A DNA stretch of 64,000 bases, taken from the NCBI GenBank assembly GCA_025331565.1, contig JAFREQ010000039.1, positions 4,712,001 to 4,776,000 on the forward strand, written 5' to 3'. Each line of letters starts with the position of its first letter. Position 1 is the first letter of the stretch. The notes beneath the pieces were generated by a model. It was given only the letters and a program-made list of their open reading frames with translations. It was not told where the DNA came from and did not search any database. This document shows positions 49,601-60,379 of the stretch, in pieces. This DNA is from Holacanthus passer. Its lineage: Eukaryota > Chordata > Actinopteri > Pomacanthidae. The position numbers were made by a program, and so were the translations under genes.

Positions 49601-52600
49601 AATGATTTGTTTTAAAACCTAAATGCAGAAAAAATACTGTATGATATAAAATATCATAGCTTCTTGCTTATGTCATTGCTTATGTGCCATAGTTTACCAA
49701 ACTTTGTACTTAAAGCTAGTGCTACATCTCTGAAGTATCACCTTACTGTAATTAAATGCTGGATCACTGAGGATTACTGAAGGGATGGCAGAGTTGATTC
49801 TGCAGCACAGACATGATCATCATCTCTGAACGTCACCTTTACCCTACTTAGTGTCTGTACAGCAGAGCGCTCATCGAAGCACGTCTGAGCAAACACACTT
49901 TATCACCTGTACAGTTACCTGCTCCGTTAGAGCTTAAAGTGCACTGAAGATGAATGACTGCTGGTGCAGTGCACAGACAGACATTTCATACCGAGGCTGT
50001 GATGCTTGTCTTTTCTTTATACAGCAGAAAATGACATGCTTTACTTTCATATGCACCAACATTTCTTACGGGTGCCTCAGAAATGACAGTGACTTTTGAC
50101 GGTGTGTCGACAACTTGGTGAACCTTGTGGCCCCTCCTGTCATTAAAATTTAGCATTTGAGGAAATACAAAACCATAAGTAGTGTCAGTAGTTAGTGCAT
50201 ACAGATTTGAAACTGGTTGTGCAAAATATTGTAGCTTTTTAGTAAGAATGAAATTATGAACAAGTTGTTCATATATGACATTCATCCACCCACTATACCT
50301 TTTGCCCTGTAGTTTATTAAACCAGACTATACTGTGGTTATTCCTGCTGGGTGTACTGTCACGAAACAGAGTGGTGATGCTCACATTGACTCACCTTATC
50401 AGTGTGGCGAATCAGCTATGCTGCTGCACAGATAAGCAGATGGGAATGACAACAGCTGTCAGTCAAAGCAAGAGGCCAAGGCAGGGTCAAGGTTGGCGGC
50501 CGATGGGGGAAAATGGTTATTTTTTTACCTCTGACAATGTCCCATTTATATCAGTAGAAGTGCTGCCAGTCAGTCACGAGGTTCAGCCTTTAAAGAGGCT
50601 ACATTAACATATAGCAACACTGTTTAAAATAAGTGTCCAAGGATGACAACCTGCACACACACACGTGCAGACATCCCGCACCAACCCTCTGCATCTCTCT
50701 CTTTGTCTTTCCAGTCGTTATCCAGATGCGAAGGTGATAAACTTCGGCACATGGTTCATTTTCAGCTTCCCCATCGCCATCATCATGCTGGTCCTCACCT
50801 GGCTCTGGCTGCACTTCCTCTTCCTCGGCTGCAAGTGAGTGTGTGTGTTTTGGTGTGTATTTTACCAGATCGTCACCTACTGCGTGATTCTCACCTGCAG
50901 GAGAAACGCATCTTGTCATTATAGACTCACGATAATCCCTCCGTCTGTACACTGTTGAGCCGTGGCGCCTCTTGGTGTCCTGTGGCTGCAGGTTTGGGAA
51001 AAAAACAGAGTGTGTCAGGTCACCGTGTGGTTGATGTTTTTGTTTTTGTGCGCATTTAGCTTCAGGGAAACGTGCTCGTTGAGTAAGAAACGCAAAACCA
51101 GGAGAGAGATGATGTCGGAGAGGAGGATCCACGAGGAGTACACAAAGCTGGGACCCATCAGGTGTGTACGTGTGTGTGTGTGTGTATGTGGCTGGTTTCT
51201 TTCTTCTAGCTTTCATGACTAGATTTCAGGAATTTTTGAGGTTGTATTCATAGGAATTTGGCCAATTCCTGTGGAGAATAGAAATGTACCACTTTTTGTA
51301 TTGTATTGAGGTGATTTTCAGTCCAACCGCAATAGAAAACACACTGAAAAACAATGTTAACACCAGAAATAAAGACCATTTGGAAGGGGTCTTAGCTGCA
51401 GAAACTCATGGAAAAATTCTGGATTTTCACATCAGTGTCATGGTGTTATTCTCTCGTAAACACTGCAAAAATGTTCTGCTCTATATATGATTCAAAGATA
51501 TATAGAAAACTAATGAACCCCCTTATTTGTTTGTAAATGCATGCAATCATTCAACCTGAGTGGATGACTTTAAGACTTTTAACGTCCCAATAAACATGAA
51601 GACTTTTTGCATAACCTGTGTGTATCTTACTCACACAGCCAGACGTGACCCTGTGGCACCGTCATGTAATTGTTGCTCACATGCGTTTATGATTTCTATG
51701 TATGCGTGTGTCCCAGTTACCCGGAGGTGGTGACTGGCGTTTTCTTCATCCTGATGACTCTGCTGTGGTTCACCAGAGAGCCTGGATTTGTGCCCGGCTG
51801 GACATCTCTTTTTGAGAAGTGAGTGCCCGTAATGTTGCGACACACCACCACAATTGGTGTTGTTGTCACGAACAAGTGTTAGTGATGAGACAGGTGTTAG
51901 TGGCTTTAGGTAGGTAGTGCAGTTTGTCGGTAAGGAATACACAAACATGCTCTGATGCACAGACAGAGAGCAGGTTTTCTCTCTTCTTCTTCTTCTGCAT
52001 CTTTTATATCTGTCTGTGTTTTCCCTCTCAGGAAAGGCTACAGGACAGATGCAACAGTTTCTGTCCTTCTGGGCTTCCTGCTCTTTCTCATCCCTGCCAG
52101 GCGACCCTTCTCCTCCTCCTCCTCTTCCTCCAGCTATAAAAACACAGGTCAGGACCGTGCACTCATACAACTGCCAGTTTTTGATTTAACTGTACCATGT
52201 TTGCTTTATCTCCTCGGGGCACCAGACGGGTGGAGTTTAACATATTGGACAACATAAAGAAGGGGGGTCATTGAAGTTGTTTAGAACTGCAAATCAACCT
52301 CAAATACCATTTATAAATTTTCTGTGATGGTGCAAACATCACAATGTGGATGTTATGGTCTGCTCCATTAATTTGACACTTAGAAAAGAAAAGAGAAACA
52401 TTAAAGGAAATTTGGGTTAAATAAAAAAGGCCAAACTGGGATTTTTGTATATTCTCAGCTTTATTCAAAATAAGAGATATTTAGAAATCTTTGTCCACTC
52501 AAGTTCATAAATCAGCCACAACAATTATAATATTCTTCTCATCCCAAAATTTGTGACCGTGTTAGACAATCACACACCGTCTCCTTGCCCTGCTGCAAGC

Positions 52601-54758
52601 GGCTGTTGTTTCAACAGGCTCCTGTCTGTGTTACCAGCCTGTACAGGTTGATTTATTGCCTGTATGCTGCAGGATCACCGGGTCAGAGAAAACCTCTGCT
52701 TTCACAGAAAAACAGCTCAACATCAGACACTGGTGTTTTCCACTGTGTTGAGCAACAGTTTGAAAAACACTGGAAAAGTCTGACATTTATTGCATTTCAC
52801 CATGCTGCTCAAACCCTGATTTAGTGCTGACACTTGTCAGTCCACTAACCTCTAAACACCATAACCTATAAGAAACCCAGGTGTAGTTCAGGCATGCAAA
52901 CAGCTGCAAGCCATTTGTCTTTACAGTTTATGATGTTTAAAAGCACAGACAGGTAAATGCATAAAAATATTATGTTCAACAATTTTTGCAAAATGTTATG
53001 TAACAGGACATTTAACATGAATTTAAATTCCCAAGACATTACACTATATTCTATACTATATTCTTAAATTCACAAAATTTTAGTACAAGAATACTAAACA
53101 TTTTGATGCCAAAATGATTCATAGGTATGATGCTTATTAAATAAAACCAACAGATTAGGACTGGATTAGCGTTCCAGCAGTACTCATGTATTTTTTGTGG
53201 TTTCAGAACCATCAGATGACGATGACCCGCTGGCTCCCATGATCACCTGGAAGGACTTCCAGAGACTGATGCCATGGGAGATCGTCATCCTGGTGGGAGG
53301 AGGCTATGCACTGGCTGCTGGTTGCAAGGTGCTATGCATGTGTTGGTGTATCATTGTGTTACAGTACTGAACCACCTTGGGTAAATTGAGGGTTAGGAGC
53401 CATTTTTTTTGCAAGATAATCCTCAGGTTACGTTGCAGCAGAGGTTCAGGTGAACATGATTGCATCTTGATGGTGAGAGACTGAACCTACCGTTTAAGGA
53501 TGCTCACACGTGGTTTGTCTGCATTTGTGTGTGTGTGCAGGTGTCAGGCCTGTCAGTGTGGATCGGCAGACAGCTGGAGCCCATGAGTGGTCTTCCTCCC
53601 TGGGCCGTCACCCTGCTGGCCTGCCTGCTGGTGTCGGCGGTCACAGAGTTCGCCTCCAACCCGGCAACTCTCACCGTCTTCCTGCCCATCCTGTCAGCGC
53701 TGGTACGACACACACAAAACTATGTTAAAATGACAATGACTAAGCTAAGCAACTGCTGGCTGTAGCTTCACCTTCAACAGACTGGTATCAATCTTCTCAT
53801 CTAACTCTCAGCAAGAAGGTGAACGAGTGCATTTCGTGAAATGCTGATTCTTTAAAATGCACACATTTGCTCTTATCTTCAAGATCTTAGCTCAAGAGCT
53901 GTTTTATCTGCATCAGAGAAGTTAGCACACATTTCCTCATAAGTGGCCATTTTGAAATAACAGCATCACTTTAATTTTGCTTTCCCCATGTGGATCATTG
54001 GTTTCTGCTCTCAGGTTGATCACGGGAAAAGCTCATGTGCATGTGCATGTGCAGCAGAGAGCATTAATATCAAACACTCACACTGTTGCTCTGAGAATGT
54101 AATTCGGCCTATGAAAGCAGTTTTTAACACTCATGTGACCTTTGACCTGTCCCCTGTTCCCAATGCTCACCATTTATCTCCCTCCTCATCTTCTTCTCTC
54201 CTTCTAGTCGGAGACTCTGCACATCAACCCCCTCCACACTTTGATCCCGTCCACCATGTGTGTGTCATTCGGGGTCATGCTTCCAGTGGGGAACCCCCCC
54301 AACGCCATTGTCTTCAGTTACGGCCACGTGCAGATCAGCGACATGGTACCACACACGGACCCACGCACACACACTAACAAAGTCACATGCTCGTTCTGCA
54401 CCTGCAGCATCAAAAAGGCTCAAGAGAACAATGTGTCAAAGTTGTTTTACATAATCAGAGGAATGAAGATTTTTCTTTCTCAACTCTTGGCAAATCAAAA
54501 CACCTAAGTCTGATATTTACTTTGAAATAAATGAATGCTTCCAACTCACTTGTTTAACATATTAATGCACTGTATATACATTTTGGTTTTTCACTTCCTT
54601 GTCGTCCTCCTCTACTCCAGGTGAAAGCAGGCTTCGGGGTGAACCTGATCGGCGTGGCGGTGGTGATGTTGGCCATCACCACGTGGGGGGTTCCCCTCTT
54701 CAACCTGACTGAGTTCCCAGCCTGGGCAGTGTCCAGGAACGTCACCGGGAGCTTATAA
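34837..54758 (+). CDS. slc13a4: Solute carrier family 13 member 4 (Na+/sulfate cotransporter), complete, 16 exons
   Basis: A plasma-membrane sodium-coupled sulfate transporter of the DASS/SLC13 family. Exons: 34837-34935, 43485-43613, 46515-46651, 46788-46963, 47159-47222, 47848-47884, 47995-48081, 48252-48436, 50715-50834, 51060-51161, 51717-51818, 52032-52147, 53207-53328, 53541-53702, 54208-54345 and 54621-54758. All joins keep frame, giving 637 aa (human about 626). Family marks: SNTSTTAMVMPI with Ser139-Asn140-Thr141 (first SNT Na+ site), ITGTSTN at 290-296, the WFTREPGFVPGW block in exon 11, EFASNPATLTVFLPI with Ser531-Asn532-Pro533 (second site), LPVGNPPNAIVFSYGH in exon 15, and a C-terminal Asn-Val-Thr sequon. 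Exon 2 (AYVLMVTAVYWVSEAVPLGA) and exon 15 fit SLC13A4 better than SLC13A1/2/3/5 from memory. The start at 34837 has a better Kozak context (A at -3, G at +4) and matches the mammalian N-terminus. The in-frame ATG at 34813 would add eight residues. The cytoplasmic loop of exons 5-7 is variable and acidic/polar. Confidence 0.93.
35200..35229. repeat. (CA)n microsatellite
   Basis: About 15 CA units in slc13a4 intron 1. Confidence 0.9.
37398..37436. repeat. (GT)n microsatellite
   Basis: About 17 GT units with one early interruption. Confidence 0.9.
37970..38110 (+). repeat. Dispersed repeat family B, copy 2 (partial)
   Basis: TATCTAGCGCCATCATCAGG, CCGATACTTTCCTTTATAAC, CAAATAACTTCAAAACTAAC and GACATTCTCATCAAGCTCAG correspond to the later part of family B, which in fish continues from the GCGCCACCATGAGG block. 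Confidence 0.5.
39355..39710 (+). mobile_element. Retroelement-like repeat with internal 27-bp direct repeat
   Basis: The phrase GAACTGAAGAAGCTTCTCGG, ATGAGAAGTGAAACGTCTTC, then AAGTCCAGTTGCCTTCGATT is one I recall as a high-copy teleost repeat. It is followed by two identical 27-bp stretches at 39576-39602 and 39678-39704, 102 bases apart. Element class is not established by eye. Confidence 0.45.
41870..42045 (+). repeat. Dispersed repeat family B, copy 3 (partial)
   Basis: CTGAAATATCTCAACAGCTA, TTGGATGAGCAACCATGAAA, CAGACGTTCATGTTTCCCCG and GATGATGAATCCTAATAACT match the internal repeated phrase of family B, and CATCAGCCTCAGCTGTACTG matches its end. Confidence 0.55.
42115..42151. mobile_element. 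Possible hAT-type terminal inverted repeat
   Basis: The sequence ATGTCTGGACACCCCTG reads CAGGGGTGTCCAGACAT on the other strand, resembling the 5' terminus of Charlie-like hAT elements. Only one end is visible. Confidence 0.35.
43614..46514 (+). other. slc13a4 intron 2 (about 2.9 kb)
   Basis: A fragment resembling family A lies near 43860-43945 (CCAGCAGACACAAAACAACA, then GAGTTGTGTTTCTTTC). The rest shows no coding or RNA feature. The intron is bounded by GAG|GTGAGT and TGTTCAG|GTG. Confidence 0.55.
46660..46696 (+). repeat. (CA)n tract 8 bases downstream of the slc13a4 exon 3 donor
   Basis: About 18 CA units begin almost immediately after the GTGAGC 5' splice site of exon 3, and the whole intron is only 136 bases. 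CA-rich RNA near donors is a known binding site for hnRNP L, so the tract may affect splicing. Confidence 0.9.
48437..50714 (+). other. slc13a4 intron 8 (about 2.3 kb)
   Basis: Holds a family A copy (49225-49500) and a poly-A run near 49086-49105. No exon is recognised; the open frames here are chance. It is bounded by AAC AC|GTAGGT and CTTTCCAG|T. Confidence 0.6.
49225..49500 (+). repeat. Dispersed repeat family A, copy 5
   Basis: It opens TTTAAAGCTGCCCTTATTAA, has a GTCGCTGATAATGACAAACC block, then CCACAGAGAATTGTTGCCC, and later GGCAGCTGCTTTCAGCG. Order and plus orientation match the copy at 28138. Confidence 0.5.
52111..52134 (+). repeat. Poly-serine (TCC)n run in slc13a4 exon 12
   Basis: Eight serine codons in a row (residues 440-447), six of them TCC, lie just after the conserved FLLFLIPARRPF helix end. 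As remembered, human SLC13A4 has an unrelated Lys/Asn/Glu-rich loop at this position, so the loop tolerates change. Confidence 0.85.
52148..53206 (+). other. slc13a4 intron 12 (about 1.06 kb)
   Basis: AT-rich sequence with no recognised exon or repeat. Bounded by ACAG|GTCAGG and TTTCAG|AA. Confidence 0.5.
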
Positions 54759-57700
54759 CCACCGACGGGGTGGTGTCAGCAGGAAAAAAGAGGGGATGAA
54801 TCACTGAAAGACAGAAAGAGAAAAAAGAGATCGGGTGGTTTTTCTGTTAGGAAAGACAACAAAAGAAATGACGTGTCAAGAGGACGGCCTTGCTCAGAGT
54901 TAAGCCTTTTATTAGACTTATTAAACTGGGCTGAATGAGGAAGAAGAATGGAGGGAAGGAAGAGAAGAAGAGGAGAGCGAGAAACCGTGACCTGTTGCTC
55001 AGATATAATAATTAGAATTATATATTTCTTGGCCATGAGGGGGCGTTACGAGGGATGCAGAATGCCTTTGTTGAAGTGGCCCCTGTGTGGAGCTCTGACC
55101 TCCAGCAATTTTTTTTTTTTTTTAACCTCCGTTAACAAAGTTTGATGGAGATTCTGTTTTCACCGAATCACGTAAAAGCTACAAACATATTTGTGTTGAT
55201 CAAGATCATGTTGTTTGATTAATAATAGAAACAATGATAAGTTAGGTTTTCAGAAGCTGCCTGGAAAGTCTTTTCAGAGCCCTTCTTCTTTGGATCGTTT
55301 AGATAGAAATAAGCTATGTGGACACTTTAGACAAGCCTCTTTTTGCTGCATGCTTGCTGAACTTCTGCTGCACTTAAATGTATCGCTCTGTCACCAGATC
55401 ACATACATTGCAACATGGTGGGCTGGTGAGAGAATTTGAAATTTCATTTTGATGTATCACTTCAGATACATTGTTCAGTGTAAAGAGCTGACTACTGTAT
55501 TAAAGCAAGATAAAATGCATGAAAAGAGGCTTCTACTGTGGCTAATGAAGTACTGTACACAGAGCAACTTTCAGATGTACCCAGTATCTTTTCATAAGAG
55601 ATCAATATATGATCTGTTGCGAAAGATGTAAAAGCTTGTGTATATTTAGCAACAAATTGAACGTGTATACACTCTTTATAGCTGCTATCTGTATTGCTTT
55701 ACAAATCTAGAACTTTTAATGTCTGCCTGATGTCTTTACCAAAGTTCCTGAAACTGATTTTGTGCCTGTCATACTCTTAAGCGCCTTGCAGTACCACTAG
55801 TGCCTTCACCATATTATTGCCTGTCAGATTACACTTTTAGCATGACTGTCTCTTGTGGGAATCCAACCACTAACCCTTGACAGTGTTACATGCTGTGATC
55901 TCAGAGCAGCGCAGGATCTCGGTTCACTGCCGCCCTCCTTAAATGACATAACGCTGTAGTGTGAATGCTTTTTACTGTGCTGTTTCTCAGACATGCTCTT
56001 GTACTTGATACCATTACAATATTAAGAATGTAAACTGTACTGTATTTAAGGTCTAGAAAGTCATACCATCGTGTATTTTATTCCCAATTTCTGAGCTTTT
56101 CCTTATAGTATCTGGAAGGCTTGTAGACGTGAGAGGTTAGACACACTCCTGCCATTATTCTGTGTATTCATCCACTTGCTTTGGATTCTACAAACAAGTA
56201 GTGTATAACAAACATAAAAATTAAATTCTGTGTTAGTCAGCTGGAAAACACTTAACCCCTATTTAAGTATGAAGAGCTGCAGTAATTATCACAAAGAAAT
56301 ATATTTTTATGATCAGCAGGTTAAGCAACAGGATGACCATGTTGGATCTTTTATTTGTTGTCACCTTGGAGGTGAGACTTTTCCTCCGTGCATATGAATG
56401 CAGAAAGATTTGAGAGGCTGCAGAGTCCCTCCAGGTTGTGAGTCATTGTTGACCACAGCGTCCAAAGCCTTTAAAGAAGAGAGACAAGAGTGAGGTAGCA
56501 CAGGGTTGTATGGTGCAGTAGTTTGTTCAATCAGCTGTCAAATCACATTAACTGTTGTCTGGTGGTGAAAAGGTTTGCGCACAACATTCTCTGTACTGTG
56601 CAAAAATATAAAAGATATGCTTTATATTTTTACACAAATTTTAAATGTAATTTGTGGCTTTTTTATATCATTGCATTTTAAGTTTAGGTCCTGGCATAGG
56701 CAAAATCAAAAGCCTACGCTTTTCTTTTGTAATTTATTCAGTTCTACTGAAGGTTTCATACATCTTGATGGTGTTACAGCAGTGACCTTTGAGCCAGAGG
56801 CCACACTCTTTTGTAAATATACAGTTGTGTAATATAATGTGCCTTTGCCTGTTTCCAAATGAGCTGTAATATTCCTAAATTATGTGTTACATCTTGATGT
56901 TTTATTCATATCCAACTCAGACAAAAACTAGAGTTAGGATGATACATTATACATGCACAACAATAAAACAACTAAAACTACTGATTGTATTTTTTTTTAT
57001 TATTATTTACATACAGCACCACAAGTCAGTCACACTTTTTGAGATTCTGCCTAATGAGGCACTGTACTGGAATTAAAAGGTAAGTATCAGTAAAGATCAG
57101 CATTTATCTGTAAATCACACTAGTAGTATTTAATTGATCAAGACTGATGACTGGTATGAATTCACAAAAACCTAATTCAACCCAAACACCAAGCAGAGGT
57201 AGGACACCCCTCTGTGTTCTGGACACAGAATACAATGACTGCCACCAGAAATGGAGAGGAAGTGATACTTTCATGAAACACAATCACAGATTCATCTTGG
57301 ACAATGTTAGGACGAGTGTTGTTGTGAGACCCAGTGTGTGTGTATATGTTTGCATGGACTGTAGGTGTGGATATGTGTAAGGGCTGTGACTATTCCCACA
57401 AGTATTCCAACATCATTTTAAATTTCACAAGGGATGATAGAAAAGGTTTTCCACAGTGAAATCCAACTGACTGAAAAAAAAACAAAACGTTGATCTTTAG
57501 TTATTGGAACATCTCAGACCAGCTGGGCAGGTTGACGTGAGTTGATGCCATGTGTGTCTGAGGAGAGTAGCTCAAATAATTTTCAAACAGGTTGCTCATG
57601 CTTCTACTTGAAGCTGCTAGCATGTTTGGTTTCTTGATGCAGCTTGAATCTGTACAAATAAATAATGATAAAGGTGGTGTTCAGGTACTCCGTCCACAAT

Positions 57701-57796
57701 AAAGTTGGGGATCTCCTCTCCAAGTCCTCTGGCCCTGGTCTGAATAAGGCTAAAAGTCAGTCAGTTTGCAGATTTTGATGGTCTGCTGTCCAGCAG
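54759..57796. other. slc13a4 3' UTR and tail-to-tail interval with coa6
   Basis: No coding exon is seen. The first 1.5 kb or so is probably slc13a4 3' UTR; an ATTAAA near 56221 and an AATAAA near 56965 are candidate signals, neither decisive. The right part should hold the coa6 3' UTR on the minus strand and includes one arm of a direct repeat (57015-57411). Confidence 0.45.
57015..57411 (+). repeat. Direct repeat flanking coa6, left arm
   Basis: Nearly collinear with 59371-59744. Shared exact phrases include ACCACAAGTCAGTCACACTT, GATCAGCATTTATCTGTAAA, GATACTTTCATGAAACACAA and GTTTGCATGGACTGTAGGTG. Differences are scattered substitutions and small indels. Confidence 0.9.
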
Positions 57797-58256
57797 TTAG
57801 GAAGGCTGCTGGGGGCCTTCAGCAAGTTTGAAGCCTTCAGTCTCCATCTTCTCTTTGTATTTTAGGAAGTTTCTCCTCTTGGCGAAATATTTCACCTGAC
57901 AGGGAAAATGGAAAAGATGATTTATGCTGTATACAGCTTTCACATGACTGAAATGTGCTTGTTTGAACGGACTGTTCAAACAATACCTTTCCAGATTGAT
58001 GATTTAGATATTGTGATATTGATACACTGATCACACTGCATCCTTTCTGACACACTACATACAGACCTCATACCTCAATGATCACGAAGATAAAAAAGAT
58101 GGGATAGCTTACCCACTGAGCGGGGCAATTTGCCTCAAACTCCTTTTGGAAAGCCTGGCAGGATGCAGCTTTGTCCTCGTTGTCATCCAGACATTTCCAC
58201 AGCTTGTCTCTGGCGTCCCAGCATGCCTTTCTTTCTGAAGAGTTTGGAGCTGCCAT
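57797..58256 (-). CDS. coa6: Cytochrome c oxidase assembly factor 6, complete, 2 coding exons
   Basis: A small mitochondrial intermembrane-space protein. In mammals and yeast COA6 works in copper delivery to COX2 (with SCO proteins) during complex IV assembly. Coding exons are 58256-58113 and 57895-57797, joined in phase 0 between Trp48 and Val49, giving 80 aa (human short isoform 79 aa). The twin motif is Cys12-X9-Cys22 and Cys33-X10-Cys44, exactly the CX9C/CX10C spacing of COA6. Flanking family residues are visible: ERKACWDARDKLWKCLD, CPAQWVKYFAKRRNFLKYKE. The frame upstream of the ATG is open only to a CAG acceptor at about 58270, and a donor at 58672-58671 (CATTCG|GTGAGAG, minus) supports an upstream 5' UTR exon. 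There is no presequence, as expected for Mia40-imported proteins. The gene lies between two arms of a direct repeat. Confidence 0.95.
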
Positions 58257-58670
58257 CGCTGCTTGACCCTGGAGACAGATTTTAAAAAACGTAAACACTG
58301 AGTAAGTTAACAGGAACCAATGTAAATGAACAATGAACAATTGAGTACTGTACCCTAAAAAACACATTAACCAATGCTTTGAAATGTCTTACTATAGTTC
58401 CTTCATTGCTGTAACAGTTTACACTTCATGCTTACTGTGGATCATATAATGTCCCTCAGGTTTAAACTGCTATATTATCAGTTTAGGTGTGAATTAACAT
58501 CCATCCATCAGCCTCAAATTAATTTAACCTACATAAAACTACTGTGTCGTGTTCACTTTGATATTAGACCATAATAATTTCACTAGTACATTTTCAACTA
58601 TCACTCAGCAAATCCAAAGATTGTAAGTTGACAGTCGCTGAGTTATCTTGCATTAACTCAACTGTCTCTC

Positions 58671-58770
58671 ACCGAATGAACCGATAAAACCTCCAAAATG
58701 ATTTATTTGTCCCAAACGCCGCTGCTGAGCGTTTCTGTCACTCCATAAAACCCGAGATCAGCTGCAAACA
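58671..58770 (-). other. coa6 5' non-coding exon (candidate)
   Basis: The sequence ends at a good GTGAGAG donor (58672 downwards) and is followed after a 0.4 kb intron by a CTCCAG acceptor 14 bases before the coa6 ATG. No in-frame ATG was found in it. The transcription start is not located; the right limit is approximate. Confidence 0.5.
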
Positions 58771-58839
58771 TAAGACTTTTGTAACGTGTTTTCACGCCGT
58801 GGTAGTAACTGAGTAAAGTGAAGGACGCGCACAGCAGCA

Positions 58840-59000
58840 CTTCCTTGTCGCTTTGTGATGACGTAAGACGCGATTGAGGAGACGTACCACGTGATGGCGC
58901 AGTTCGTCAATGAATCAAACTCAGGCGACTCGTTAGAAAGTTTTGAACTTTGCTTGTGACTGTCAGCAACTAAATAAGTTGATGTAAATTCATTGTAATT
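58840..59000. promoter_or_regulatory. Candidate bidirectional promoter of coa6 and a plus-strand transcript
   Basis: Relatively CpG-rich for this window, with a CRE-like TGACGTAA (58859-58866), an ETS-like ACTTCCTTG (about 58840-58848) and an E-box CACGTG (58888-58893) followed by ATGGCGC. The cluster lies between the coa6 5' exon and a plus-strand donor at 59100. Such elements are common at housekeeping mitochondrial gene promoters. No TATA box is evident. Confidence 0.45.
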
Positions 59001-59370
59001 CTTCCAGACGACGTATTTAAACACAATGTTGTGTTTCGTTTAACTTCTGTAACATTTTTTTCTGTCTGCCACGATAAACCGGCTAAAGGGAAGCAACAGG
59101 TGAGAGGGAGTGACTCATTAGCTAATGTAGCGTCTTTCTTTAGCTTAATACATTTTGGTTTTTGTTGAATGTCTGAAACTCTGTCCAGCTTTTTAGTACT
59201 GTAACATGGCAGCTATGTTACTGTATTCAACTTTGTTTTACGTCTCTTCAGAGGTTAGATAACTTCTAAAATGTGCAATAGTGTTCCATAAAAGTTCACA
59301 GCCAGCATATGCCAAATAATCACCATAATCACATCTAGAAAAAATAATAACATGAGTTTTTTTTAATATC

Positions 59371-59744
59371 AACACCACAAGTCAGTCACACTTTTAAGAT
59401 TCTGCCTTATGAGGTATTGTCATGAAATTAACAGATAAGGATCAGCATTTATCTGTAAATCACACTAGTAGTATTTAATTGATCAAGACTGAAGACTGGT
59501 ATGAATTCGGAAAAACTTCATTCAACCCAAACACCAAGCAGTGGTAGAACACCCCCGTGTCTTCAGGAGGCACAGAATACAATGGCTGGTAACAGAAATG
59601 GAGAGGAGGTGATACTTTCATGAAACACAATCACAGAAAATTCATCTTGGCCAGTGTTAGGATGAGCATTGACATAGACCATGTGTGTTCATGTTTGCAT
59701 GGACTGTAGGTGTGGATGTGTGTAAGGGCTGCAAGTATTCCAAC
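59371..59744 (+). repeat. Direct repeat flanking coa6, right arm
   Basis: Partner of 57015-57411, same orientation, about 2 kb further right, within the intron of the candidate plus-strand transcript. Alignment is continuous through to AAGTATTCCAAC with small indels. Confidence 0.9.
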
Positions 59745-60020
59745 AATAAATAAATTAACTGTCACAATGAATGAATACACAGTGTAAGTTTTAGTTTTTC
59801 TTCACTAAAATCTTATTCCTCCTTATTTAAAAAATATTTTCTACTTGTCTTTCCTCAAATATTTCAGAATGTATCAGTAGCATTTTAAAGGGGGGTAAAT
59901 TTTACATTTGTGTATGTTCTCTTGTGCATTCATGTTCCATTCAAATGTTTACTTCCTCCCTGAATGCCTCCTCCACATCACAACAAGGGTTTGTCACTGA
60001 ATGACATGAATGTACAATAA

Positions 60021-60021
<1 letters not shown>

Positions 60022-60051
<30 letters not shown>

Positions 60052-60052
60052 A
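60022..60052. repeat. (GT)n microsatellite
   Basis: About 15 GT units, 80 bases before the candidate exon at 60135. Confidence 0.9.
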
Positions 60053-60379
60053 AAGCTTGGCAGTGACTAAAGGCAGAATGAAAATGTGTGTTGTTGATTA
60101 ACTCGCTCTCTCTCTCTTCTTCTCCCTCCTTCAGCCACAGTGATGGAGAATAGCCCCGTTGGTTGGCATGGCACCCAGCAGCAATCCGTCTCAGTCGCTG
60201 TGCTTGTGGGCTGAAGAGAGTGAAAAAAACAAGTAGTCTGATGAGGTGGTGAGGTGCTCACCCTCTTCTTAGGAAAGTAAGTGTTTGTCACCCTGTGCGT
60301 GTGTGTGTGACTTGAGTGTGTCTCTTTTGCTGCTTCAGAGACAGAACTTCATTCACTATTCATATCACACACCATTTAC

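Larger units (their letters stand above)
59042..60276 (+). other. Candidate 5' exons of an unidentified plus-strand transcript
   Basis: Exon-like segments end at AACAG|GTGAGAG (59099) and run from CCTTCAG| (60135) to GGAAA|GTAAGTG (60276). The second segment has an acceptor with a long pyrimidine tract and two overlapping short ATG frames of about 22-23 codons that stop inside it, as in a 5' UTR or a non-coding RNA. No product can be named. The divergent arrangement with coa6 supports real transcription. Confidence 0.3.

Noticed and set aside
50599..51216. 205-codon minus-strand open frame
   Set aside because: It is antisense to slc13a4 exons 9 and 10 and includes translated microsatellite; no family resemblance.
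51631..52170. 179-codon minus-strand open frame
   Set aside because: It is antisense to slc13a4 exons 11 and 12, with Gly/Glu runs from the TCC repeat.
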